Below, piece by piece: positions 24,904-32,803 of a DNA stretch of 34,088 nt; position 1 is the stretch's first letter, and every line of letters begins with the position of its first letter. The DNA comes from Verrucomicrobia bacterium ADurb.Bin118 (GTDB taxonomy: Bacteria; Verrucomicrobiota; Verrucomicrobiia; Limisphaerales; MWDV01): positions 1 through 34,088 of the forward strand of contig MWDV01000129.1 in assembly GCA_002070715.1 (NCBI GenBank), read 5' to 3'. The notes under the pieces are model-generated. The model did not search any database, had not been told where the DNA came from, and saw only the letters and a program-made list of their open reading frames with translations. Made by a program: the position numbers and the translations under genes.

Positions 24904-24997
24904 TCGCCGTCCGGCGCGCGAAATAAACCTGTTCAACCCGTGGCTTTTCTCTCGTCCCTCCGCTTGACTGGCGGCGTTGCCGCGCAGCGTATTGCCC

Positions 24998-26161
24998 ATG
25001 AACCCTTCGCATCCTAATTCTCCCGCCCCGCTTTCGGCGGCGCCCGACGGCTTGGAATCCCTCCGGCAAGGCATTGACGCCCTGGACCAGCAATTGGTGG
25101 ATTTACTGGCGCGCCGTCATCAGTTGATCGAGGAAGTGGCGCGGGTCAAACACCAGCAAAACCTGGCCACGTTCCATCCCGCGCGGGAGGAGAACCTCAT
25201 CTCCGCCCGGCGCGCACAGGCGATGGCGGCGGGGTTGAATCCGGATTATATCGAAGACCTGTTCCGCACCGTGCTGCGACATTCGCGCGTGGGCCAGTTG
25301 GAAACCCTTGGCCGGCGCGGCGTCCGCCCGGGTGCGCGGGTGCTGCTGGTTGGCGGCCACGGCAGCATGGGCCGGTTTTTCCACCGCTGGTTCGCCCAGT
25401 CCGAATGTCAGGTGCGGATTTTGGACCGCGAGGATTGGGACCACGTGGAATCCCTGACCCGCGGGATTGATTTATGCCTGCTGGCGGTGCCGATTGATGT
25501 CACCGAATCGGTTGCGGCCCGGATTGGCCCGCATCTGCCGCGCGCTTGTGTCCTCGCCGATATTACCAGTTTGAAACAAGCGCCGTTGGCCGCCATGCTG
25601 GCGGCGCACCAAGGGCCCGTGCTGGGTTTGCACCCTTTGTTCGGTCCGGCGACAACGAGCATGGACAAACAAATCGTGGTGGTCACGTCCGGCCGCGAAC
25701 CGGCGGCGAGCCAGTGGTTGCTGGACCAGCTCATGGTCTGGGGTAACGTGCTCGTCGAAACCACCGCCGCCGAGCATGACGAAGTCATGGGTGTCGTGCA
25801 GGCCTTGCGGCACTTTGCGACCTTCGCCTTCGGCCAGTTCATGTATGCGCGTGGCGTGCCCATCGCCCGCACGTTGGAATTGTCGAGTCCCATCTATCGT
25901 TTGGAACTGGCCATGGTGGGCCGGCTGTTTGCCCAGGACCCGATGCTCTACGCGGAAATCGTCTTCGCCACGCCGGAGCGGCGGGCGCTGTTGAAAGAGT
26001 TCCTCGAATCGCTGCAAGGGAACTTGGAGATGATCGAAGCCGGCGACCGGGCACAGTTTACCACGCGCTTCCGCGAGATCGCCGATTGGTTCGGTCCCTT
26101 TGCCGAGCAGGCCCTGCGCGAAAGCACGTTCCTCGTCGAAAAACTCGTGCACCGGTTCTGA
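24998..26161 (+). CDS. tyrA: Bifunctional chorismate mutase / prephenate dehydrogenase (T-protein type)
   Basis: A 387-residue fused enzyme from the ATG at 24998. Residues of about 20-105 are an AroQ-type chorismate mutase ([31 protein letters not shown]). From about 110 to the end is prephenate dehydrogenase, with the NAD motif [14 protein letters not shown] and the strings [21 protein letters not shown] and [20 protein letters not shown]. These last stretches are nearly the same as in the E. coli T-protein ([26 protein letters not shown]), including order and spacing. It converts chorismate to 4-hydroxyphenylpyruvate for tyrosine synthesis. The fused CM-TyrA arrangement is best known from Gammaproteobacteria, so this gene may be a transferred one (inference). 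Confidence 0.95.
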   Translation: [387 protein letters not shown]

Positions 26162-26176
26162 GCGGCAAACCGAGAA

Positions 26177-26207
26177 GTGCGGAATGCAGAGTGCGGAGTG
26201 CGGAGTG
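26177..26207 (+). repeat. Heptanucleotide tandem repeat
   Basis: Four full units of 7 bp plus a partial one: GTGCGGA, ATGCAGA, GTGCGGA, GTGCGGA, GTG. It lies just after the tyrA stop in a 156-bp spacer before the convergent DUF11 gene. Confidence 0.7.
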
Positions 26208-26317
26208 GGTTGCCGATGAGCTGTGCAGAACTTCGGGCTACGGGCAAACGACAGAGGATGGCCGCTTGCCGGGACATTGGCGCGTGGGGGGATCGTCAAT
26301 CCGCCCGGCGCGCCGCC

Positions 26318-27490
26318 TCAATAAAGCTGGGTGGATTCGTCTTCCACGATGGCCCGCTCGAACTGGTCGCTGCGGACGCTGACCTTGAAGCGGGCATCGT
26401 CTTCCCGTAACGCCTTCGTGACCACCCGCCAGGTCGCCACCGCTTTCGCATCCAAACCGGCTAAGGGACTCATGGTCACCGTGTCACCGGCCCCCTGAAC
26501 CGGCATGGGGCCCGTGCCGGAAACAAATTCCATCGAGGACGGCAGCGTGCAGGTCACGCGGACGTTGGTGGCAGGGGCGGAGCCTTGATTGGTGACTTTG
26601 ATTTCGTAGGTGATTTCATGCCCGACTTCGATCGGGTCTTCCAAGTCCACCAATTCCAATAAAATCGCGGGAATCCCGGCGATGCGGGTGGCGCACGCCG
26701 TGGTGGCGGACGCGGCGCCCGGACTGTCCGCCGTCGCCCGGAAGGACAACACACCCGGTTGGCGCATGGCCAGGTTGGCGCAGACTTGGCGCGGAGAGCC
26801 GGGTTGAAGATTGGCCAATTCCCAGATCGCGCGTCCCTCCGCCGCGTTTCCGCCCTCAGTGGTTCGCACCAGCGTCGCGCCTTCAGGGATGTCCAAAACC
26901 ACTTGGGCCTTGCGCAAGGGAACATCGCCGGTGTTCCGGACGGTCAGACAGACCGGCACGGGACGGCCCGCAATGACTTCATCGGGCGTGGTGCATTCCA
27001 AGGCGAGTCCAAACCGGGGTTCCGCGCCCAGTTCTTCCAGGAAGAAATTGCTGCACGCCTTGGGCGTGATGCACCGATAACGTTGTCCGAGCGAGGTAAA
27101 GGAGAACGCGTAGGCGGGCGCGGGTTCTTTGCCCGCCCAGAGGACATTGCGCAGACAGATGGGACGGCCGTTCTTGCGGGAGGACATAAACGGCATGACG
27201 GTGCCGATGGGAATTTTGATGTCGGCAATCTCCGCGGTCGCGGCGGCGGCGAACAGATCGTCCAGCCGGCCGGTCCAGCCCCATTGTTGCAGCACGGCGC
27301 CGAAATCCGGACGCAACTTCTCGTTGCGAAACAAGGCGCGCAAATCCTCCGGCGTGGCGAGTGGCGGCGCGAAGCGCGTGGCCGGATTTCCGAGATGGGT
27401 GGCGCGATGGCTCTCGGCATACGCCGGCCCCGTGATCCCAGCGGACCACACGGTGACAATCGTCAGGCAGACAACCACCAAATTTTTCAT
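26318..27490 (-). CDS. Secreted protein with two DUF11/OmcB-like repeats
   Basis: A 390-residue protein from the ATG at 27490, giving a signal peptide (MKNLVVVCLTIVTVWSAGITGPAYA, cleavage near residue 25); an upstream ATG at 27514 would precede it with 8 residues. The N-terminal third has no family I recognise and includes FMSSRKNGRPICLRNVLWAGKE and a few Cys. Two Ig-like DUF11-type repeats follow: VCLTVRNTGDVPLRKAQVVLDIPEGA near 200 and YEIKVTNQGSAPATNVRVTCTLP near 300. The V.N.G...A..V.V...LP pattern is shared with chlamydial OmcB and other surface proteins. The role is probably structural or adhesive at the envelope, but no partner is indicated. It is divergent from the prepilin-like gene by about 200 bp. 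Confidence 0.85.
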   Translation of the reverse strand: MKNLVVVCLTIVTVWSAGITGPAYAESHRATHLGNPATRFAPPLATPEDLRALFRNEKLRPDFGAVLQQWGWTGRLDDLFAAAATAEIADIKIPIGTVMPFMSSRKNGRPICLRNVLWAGKEPAPAYAFSFTSLGQRYRCITPKACSNFFLEELGAEPRFGLALECTTPDEVIAGRPVPVCLTVRNTGDVPLRKAQVVLDIPEGATLVRTTEGGNAAEGRAIWELANLQPGSPRQVCANLAMRQPGVLSFRATADSPGAASATTACATRIAGIPAILLELVDLEDPIEVGHEITYEIKVTNQGSAPATNVRVTCTLPSSMEFVSGTGPMPVQGAGDTVTMSPLAGLDAKAVATWRVVTKALREDDARFKVSVRSDQFERAIVEDESTQLY

Positions 27491-27696
27491 ACCGGCCAAC
27501 CTTGGCCAAAACACCCGGCAAAAGCCAGACCGGATTCACGGGAGGCAATCGTTTTGCTGCCGGGACAATGGGGACCGGAACACGCGGTAAACGTCGGATC
27601 CACTCCTAAATTTTCTACCACAACCTGGCTTTGGTTAACGGGCTTCAGCGTGACCTCCCCCGCGGTGGCTTGCCTTGGGCCGCCGCGCCGGGTACA

Positions 27697-28410
27697 ATGC
27701 GGCACATCCAATCCAAAGCCCTTGTGAAACGGCAACGGCACTATTTTTCCGCGGGACGCCGGGCGTTCACCTTGATTGAACTCCTGGTGGTGATTGCCAT
27801 TATTGCGATCCTCGCCGGGCTGTTGTTGCCGGCGCTGGCCAAGGCGAAGGCCAAGGCGCACGGGGCGTCGTGTCTGAACAACCTGCGGCAATGGGGCACC
27901 GCCACCCAGCTTTACGCGCTCGAGAACCACGATTTTCTGCCGCCGGACGGCACGCCGAACCCCTCGGATTCCGCCACTAACGTCGGCTGGTATATCCAGT
28001 TGCCCGCGATCCTGGGGCTGCCGCGGTACCACGATCAGGCTTGGCGTAAGAACGCCGAAGTGGATCCGGGCCGTTCGGTGTGGATTTGCCCCGCAAACCC
28101 CCGGCGCAGCAACGGGAACAATCTATTCCATTACTGCTTGAACCAGCACGTCAACGGTACCGGCGCGGATAATCGGCCCCGCCGGCTGGCCTCCGTTCCG
28201 CAACCCGCCCGGGTGGTGTGGTTGTTCGATTCGAAGAACCTGCCCGCTGTGGGGTTTTGGAACTATGTCCACACCAACCTGCACAGTCGCGGCGCGAACT
28301 TTACCTTTCTGGACGGCCACGCCACCCGGTTCCCCGCCCCGGCGTACTGGGATTTCTCCATCAACAAAGCCCACACCAACCACACGGAAATCCGCTGGAT
28401 TCCGGATTGA
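27697..28410 (+). CDS. Prepilin-type N-terminal cleavage/methylation, H-X9-DG type secreted protein
   Basis: A 237-residue protein if started at the ATG at 27697; a GTG at 27724 gives a shorter leader. The type IV pilin/pseudopilin signature is [27 protein letters not shown], with processing expected before Phe and a long hydrophobic helix. The soluble part contains [28 protein letters not shown], four Cys in total, and near the end [12 protein letters not shown], the H-X9-DG style ending (FxDGHA) found in great numbers in Planctomycetes and Verrucomicrobia. Such proteins are exported through a type II secretion/pilin-like system. Function beyond that is unknown. It ends 64 bp from the convergent aldose epimerase. 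Confidence 0.92.
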   Translation: MRHIQSKALVKRQRHYFSAGRRAFTLIELLVVIAIIAILAGLLLPALAKAKAKAHGASCLNNLRQWGTATQLYALENHDFLPPDGTPNPSDSATNVGWYIQLPAILGLPRYHDQAWRKNAEVDPGRSVWICPANPRRSNGNNLFHYCLNQHVNGTGADNRPRRLASVPQPARVVWLFDSKNLPAVGFWNYVHTNLHSRGANFTFLDGHATRFPAPAYWDFSINKAHTNHTEIRWIPD

Positions 28411-28416
28411 GCTGCC

Positions 28417-28471
28417 CGCGGTTTCACACCGCGACCCGGTCGGCGATGGGGCCACGCGCTGGGGGCCGACC
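28417..28471. terminator. Stem-loops in a convergent spacer (possible bidirectional terminator)
   Basis: Between the prepilin-like gene and the aldose epimerase are a 6-bp hairpin (CGCGGT-ttcac-ACCGCG, 28417-28433) and a 7-bp pair GGTCGGC/GCCGACC at 28438-28471 around a longer GC-rich loop. The position suits termination from both sides, but no T-run follows. Confidence 0.3.
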
Positions 28472-28474
28472 CGT

Positions 28475-29614
28475 TTACTTCTGTACCGAGAATTTGTAGA
28501 TGATGGTGTTCCGGTAGGTCTGATCCGGCTTGAGCACCACGGAGGGGAAATCCGGTTGGTTGGGGGAATTCGGGAAGTGCTGCGGTTCCATGCAGAACCC
28601 GTTCCGATGCTGATAAACCCAGCCGCCCTTGCCCTTCAGGGTGCCATCCAGGAAGTTGCCGCAGTAGAATTGCAGGCCCGGTTCGGTGGAGAGCACTTCC
28701 AGCACCCGGCCGGTGGTCGGTTCGGTCACGCGCGCGGCCACGCCCAGTTCTCCCGCTGGTTTGTTGATGACCCAATTGTGATCGTAGCCGCCGCCAAACC
28801 GGATCTGTTCGTCATCCGCGTTCACCCGCGCGCCAATCGCTGTGGGGGTGCGGAAATCAAATGGCGTTCCCGCCACCGGACGCAGTTCGCCGGTGGGGAT
28901 CAGCGTGCTGTCCACCGGGGTGAACCGGTCGGCATTGAGATAAACAATGTGGCCGAGGATATCGCCCTGACCCGCAAGGTTGAAATAGGAATGCTGGGTG
29001 AGATTAACCACGGTGTCCCGGTCCGTGCGGGCCATATATTCCAACTGTAACGCGTTGTCCGCCGTGAGGGTGTAAACCGCGGTGACCTGCAGGTTGCCGG
29101 GGTAGCCTTCCTCGCCGTCTTTGCTCAGGTAACGGAGTTCAAGCTGCGGCCCGTGGCGCCCGACTTCCGCGCTCGCCACGTCCCACACGACCTTGTCGAA
29201 ACCCTTTTTGCCGCCGTGCAAATGGTTGGGCCCGTTGTTGACCGCCAGTTCGTAGGTCTGGTTGTTCAACGCAAACCGGCCCCGGGCGATCCGGTTGCCA
29301 TAACGCCCCACCAAGCACCCAAAATAGGGCGAATCTTTCTCATAATCCGCCAGCGTGTCGTAGCCCAGCACCACGTCGCCCAACTGACCGTTTTTGTCCG
29401 GTACCCGCAGGGAGAGCACGATGCCTCCGTAATTGATGATCCGGGCTTCCATGCCGTTGGCGTTGCGCAAGGTGTACACCGTCACGGCCTGGCCATCCCG
29501 TGTCTGGCCAAACGGAGCGGAGGTGATCGTGCCCTTTCGGGCCGCCGGGTTGCAGCCCAACAGGAAGGCCGCCATGCCGGCGGCGCAAAGGCTCATCCAG
29601 TAATTCGGTTTCAT
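28475..29614 (-). CDS. Lipoprotein aldose 1-epimerase (GalM-like)
   Basis: A 379-residue protein. I start at the ATG at 29614 because it gives a lipoprotein signal, MKPNYWMSLCAAGMAAFLLGC, with lipobox LLGC and lipidation at Cys21; an ATG at 29665 would add 17 residues. The mature part is a galactose mutarotase fold: NYGGIVLSLRVPDK, GCLVGRYGNRIARGRF, NHLHGGKKGFDKV (substrate-binding His), LTQHSYFNLAG with the catalytic-type His, and the C-terminal TEPGLQFYCGNFLDG containing the catalytic Glu. It interconverts alpha and beta anomers of aldoses such as glucose or galactose. A lipid anchor puts it in the periplasm or on the outer membrane, where released sugars would be met. Confidence 0.95.
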   Translation of the reverse strand: MKPNYWMSLCAAGMAAFLLGCNPAARKGTITSAPFGQTRDGQAVTVYTLRNANGMEARIINYGGIVLSLRVPDKNGQLGDVVLGYDTLADYEKDSPYFGCLVGRYGNRIARGRFALNNQTYELAVNNGPNHLHGGKKGFDKVVWDVASAEVGRHGPQLELRYLSKDGEEGYPGNLQVTAVYTLTADNALQLEYMARTDRDTVVNLTQHSYFNLAGQGDILGHIVYLNADRFTPVDSTLIPTGELRPVAGTPFDFRTPTAIGARVNADDEQIRFGGGYDHNWVINKPAGELGVAARVTEPTTGRVLEVLSTEPGLQFYCGNFLDGTLKGKGGWVYQHRNGFCMEPQHFPNSPNQPDFPSVVLKPDQTYRNTIIYKFSVQK

Positions 29615-29813
29615 GTGTCGTGTTGTTCGATATGATTTGTCCTGGGTTTCAACGTGTTGTGTCACGCTTTCTGCCTTCGTTAATACGCCGGGACCCCGGG
29701 GCGGAGCAAGTAATGTTTGCGGAGAATAGGCCCGCGCGGTCCCGAGAAAATCCGGAGTTCAGGGCGACGGGCGGCACGGTTGCTTTTCCTCCGGAACCCT
29801 CTAGGCTACGCCA

Positions 29814-30854
29814 ATGCCAAAACCTGAGAAGAATGACAAAGTTCCCGCCGACCCGGAACTGACCCGCCGCATTGAAGAATTGATCCGTTACAAAGGCGGG
29901 GGGTACAACGAGGAAAATGTAGCCGACATTATTGAGAACGCCCTCAAATTGTTGACCGATGTCCAGGACCGGGGCGATGTGCGGGTCATTCAAACCGCCA
30001 ACCGCGAGTTGCGGTACGCCTTCCGCCTCTTTGCCCCGTACGCCAGCACGCGCAAGGTGGCGATCTTCGGGTCGGCCCGCACGGCGGCGACGAAGAAGGA
30101 ATACGCCTACGCCACGGAATTCGGACGCAAGATGGCCGCCGCCGGGTACATGGTCATTACCGGTGCGGGCCCGGGAATCATGCAGGCCGGTCATGAGGGC
30201 GCGGGCCCGGAGATGAGTTTCGGCGCGAACATCCGTCTGCCTTGGGAGCAAAGCGCCAACCCGGTGATTCGCGAGGATAAAAAGCTGGTCACGTTCAAAT
30301 ACTTTTTCACCCGCAAACTGATTTTCGTCCGGCACGCGGATGCGATCGCCCTGTTCCCCGGCGGTTTTGGCACCATGGACGAGGGCTACGAAACCTTGAC
30401 GCTCATGCAAACCGGGAAGAGCCAGCTCATGCCGTTGGTGCTGATTGACCGGCCCGGCGGCACGTATTGGAAAACGTGGGACAAACACGTCCGCGAACAC
30501 CTGCTGCGCGACGAATTGATCTCCCCCGACGATCTCAATCTCTATCGGATCACCGACAACACGGACGAAGCGGTGAAGTTGATCACCCGTTTCTACCGCA
30601 ATTTTCACTCCACCCGGTTTGTGCGCGATTTGTTTGTCATCCGGCTCAAGCATGCCCCCACCGATTCCGCCCTCGAAGCGATGAACGAGGATTTCGAGGA
30701 CATCATCATCGGGCCGCCCATCCAGCGTATCGAACCCACGCCCGAGGAGCGGGAGGATCGCGAGCACCTGGACCTCCAGCGCATCGCGTTTGGCTTTAAC
30801 CGGCGCGATTATGGCCGGCTGCGCCAGTTGATTGATGTGTTGAACAGTTTGTAA
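29814..30854 (+). CDS. LOG-family (TIGR00730-like) nucleotide phosphoribohydrolase-fold protein, long form
   Basis: A 346-residue protein. The central 140 residues are the LOG Rossmann core: KVAIFGSART at 81-90, VITGAGPGIMQAGHEGA near 115-130 and the family PGGFGTMDE at 182-190 (PGGxGTxxE). LOG proteins hydrolyse nucleoside 5'-monophosphates, including cytokinin precursors, releasing the base. Usual members are 180-230 residues. This one adds about 75 N-terminal residues and about 120 C-terminal residues with an acidic stretch (PTPEEREDREHLDL). Such long versions occur in several phyla, and their extra parts have no role I can name. It is convergent with the ThuA-like gene. Confidence 0.9.
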   Translation: MPKPEKNDKVPADPELTRRIEELIRYKGGGYNEENVADIIENALKLLTDVQDRGDVRVIQTANRELRYAFRLFAPYASTRKVAIFGSARTAATKKEYAYATEFGRKMAAAGYMVITGAGPGIMQAGHEGAGPEMSFGANIRLPWEQSANPVIREDKKLVTFKYFFTRKLIFVRHADAIALFPGGFGTMDEGYETLTLMQTGKSQLMPLVLIDRPGGTYWKTWDKHVREHLLRDELISPDDLNLYRITDNTDEAVKLITRFYRNFHSTRFVRDLFVIRLKHAPTDSALEAMNEDFEDIIIGPPIQRIEPTPEEREDREHLDLQRIAFGFNRRDYGRLRQLIDVLNSL

Positions 30855-30911
30855 TCGGATAAAGCCGGCCTGCGGCTGGAAAGCAGTCGGCCTGCGCAGG
30901 TCCCTGTCCGC

Positions 30912-31817
30912 TTATTTTCCAGAAGAGGGACGCGGGCGCTGCGGTCCTTTGAAGTCCAGATTCTGTTCCAGTTGGGTGGGCGTGACGGTGGAAGCCACGC
31001 CGTTGGCGGGCACTTCCACTTTTGCCACCCAGAGAATGCCGTTTAACACCAGCTTGCGGAAATCATCGTGGCCCCAGTTTTTGTGGTAATGGCCGCCGGT
31101 GAAACCGAAGCCGCGTCCGCCCTGGGCGCGTTCCGCCGCCCAAGCCACGATTTGCGGGACCTGGCGCTCGACCGCCTCACGCACCGCGGGATTGCCCGTG
31201 TGCGGCCCATCCGGCCGCGCCATGGTGCTCGCGGGCGCCACGGTGGTCAGCAGCGGCACCACCCGGTCCAGACCTTCCCGAAAGCGCAGATGGAAATACC
31301 ACTCGTCATAGAGTTGGAAAGGATTCACGCCGCGGGTGATCGGATGCGCGGGCAACGTCTTGAACTCAGCGGTCCAGAGGGGATTGACCGACCAGTGTTG
31401 CTCGTAACAACCGCCGAGCCAGTCGAGAAACTCGCGCTGGCCGTAATCTTTTGCCACGTCGCAAGCCCAATGCAGCACGGCCAGGCCCACGCCCCGATCC
31501 ATCAGCTTCCCCAAGGTGGTCAGCCGGTCGCCTTGCAGCAACGGATGCAGCCGTCCGCCGTCACTGTAAAGCACCACTGCATCCGCGCCCGTGAACACCT
31601 CCGGCGCCGCCGGCCAGCCGTTGCTGTAAACCACCGTGGTCACGTCTGCCATTCCCTCCAGACAGGATTGCAGCAGCAGACAGCCGGCGCGGTGTTCGTG
31701 TTCGCCGGGCGGATGACTGGGGCCGCCGGCGAGGAAGACGATGCGCGTGGCTCCGGACACCGTCAGCGCGCCCGCCGCCAACAGCATCACCAGCCACCAT
31801 TTTTGCTTTGCGGTCAT
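30912..31817 (-). CDS. Secreted ThuA-like domain protein
   Basis: A 301-residue protein from the ATG at 31817 with a signal peptide (MTAKQKWWLVMLLAAGALTVSGA). The ATG at 31910 would overlap the upstream DUF1080 gene. The sequence follows the ThuA-like glutamine amidotransferase-type fold: IVFLAGGPSHPPGEHEH, ADAVVLYSDGG, LMDRGVGLAVLHWACD, and near the C-terminus GRGFGFTGGHYHKNWGHDDFRKLVLNGILWVAK. These GGHYH...W....R..LNG..W features are typical of ThuA-like proteins in carbohydrate-degrading bacteria. Family members act on sugars (trehalose/3-keto-sugar use in rhizobia), but the exact reaction is not established. It starts 40 bp downstream of the DUF1080 gene, indicating an operon. Confidence 0.9.
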   Translation of the reverse strand: MTAKQKWWLVMLLAAGALTVSGATRIVFLAGGPSHPPGEHEHRAGCLLLQSCLEGMADVTTVVYSNGWPAAPEVFTGADAVVLYSDGGRLHPLLQGDRLTTLGKLMDRGVGLAVLHWACDVAKDYGQREFLDWLGGCYEQHWSVNPLWTAEFKTLPAHPITRGVNPFQLYDEWYFHLRFREGLDRVVPLLTTVAPASTMARPDGPHTGNPAVREAVERQVPQIVAWAAERAQGGRGFGFTGGHYHKNWGHDDFRKLVLNGILWVAKVEVPANGVASTVTPTQLEQNLDFKGPQRPRPSSGK

Positions 31818-31857
31818 GGAATGTGGGGTGGGATCGCGCGGCGGGCAGTTGCCCCAC

Positions 31858-32601
31858 TCAGGGAGCGGCCGCTTTCCGCAGCGGTTTGAGCCGGATGTTC
31901 TTGAACTCAACCGTCATCGGTTCCCCGGCGTGCAGTTGCAGGGCAATTACGCCGGATTGCGCGCCACGCGTGGATTCATCGGTGACGTCCACGGTCAGGT
32001 GGCCGTTGATGAAATGCCGGAGATGCGGGCCTTGCGCGATGATGGTGTAATCATTCCAATCGTTCGTCTTGATGGCCGCCTGCATCGCCGCCGCATCGCC
32101 CACCGTGCCGACGATGGTTTTCTGGTTGTCCGGGCTGAACGTCACCCGTTGACCGCGCAACGCCATGATACCGCGTCCGCGTTCCTCATACAGGATGCCG
32201 GAGTAATTCGGGCCGGCCTCCAAATCCGCCTGATAACCGGCGACGACGAGATGCGTCCGGTCCACAACCTTGCTGCGATATTGAATCCCGGAGTTGGCGA
32301 ATCCCTGCGGGTTGTTCGCCGTGATGCGATAGGCGAGGCGCAATTCAAAGTCGCGCACCGTGCCATTCGTCCAGATCAGAAAGGTATTCCTCGGCGTGGG
32401 TTGTTCCGGTGTGGTGCGGCCCGTGATGACGCCATCCTTGACCGACCAGAATTCCGGTTTGCCCCACCAACCCGCCAGGTTGATCCCGTTAAACAACGGA
32501 CGGAAACCAGCTTCCCCTTCCGCAGTTGCCCGCGTTCCCGCCAGCAGTAACAGCGCGCCCGCCGCGCCCAGTAAAATTCGCGTTTGCCATCGTTGCATCA
32601 T
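31858..32601 (-). CDS. Secreted DUF1080 protein (3-keto-disaccharide hydrolase family)
   Basis: A 247-residue protein with tandem ATGs at 32601 and 32598 and a signal peptide (MMQRWQTRILLGAAGALLLLAGTRATA). The jelly-roll domain shows the family text FRPLFNGINLAGWWGKPEFWSVKDGVITG, NTFLIWTNGTVRDFELRL.YRI, NSGIQYRS, GYQADLEAGPNYSGILYEERGRGIMA, and WNDYTIIAQGPHLRHFINGHLTVDVTD. DUF1080 proteins include enzymes that cleave 3-keto-disaccharides and are abundant in Verrucomicrobia and Planctomycetes. With the adjacent ThuA-like gene and the TIM-barrel epimerase, it suggests extracellular or periplasmic processing of oxidised sugars; the substrate is an inference. It is the first gene of the two-gene unit with ThuA. 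Confidence 0.93.
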   Translation of the reverse strand: MMQRWQTRILLGAAGALLLLAGTRATAEGEAGFRPLFNGINLAGWWGKPEFWSVKDGVITGRTTPEQPTPRNTFLIWTNGTVRDFELRLAYRITANNPQGFANSGIQYRSKVVDRTHLVVAGYQADLEAGPNYSGILYEERGRGIMALRGQRVTFSPDNQKTIVGTVGDAAAMQAAIKTNDWNDYTIIAQGPHLRHFINGHLTVDVTDESTRGAQSGVIALQLHAGEPMTVEFKNIRLKPLRKAAAP

Positions 32602-32628
32602 GGTATTTCCGGTTTGGAGCATTTCTCT

Positions 32629-32634
32629 ATCATA
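32629..32634 (-). promoter_or_regulatory. Possible -10 element upstream of the DUF1080 gene
   Basis: On the minus strand, TATGAT lies 27 bp before the first ATG of the DUF1080 gene. No good -35 box is spaced correctly, so this is only a weak candidate. Confidence 0.22.
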
Positions 32635-32803
32635 TCGGCGTCGTTTCAGTAAACCGCCCCCCGCTTTTCCTCCCTCAACGAGGAGGAGGTGGCCGGCAGG
32701 CCGGGAACCGAGGGCGGGATTCGACGGTGCGACGCCATTTCGGTTAATGTTCTAGTGCCGGCCATCGTTTTCGTAAAGGCCTGACTCCTGCGCGCTGCAA
32801 GGG

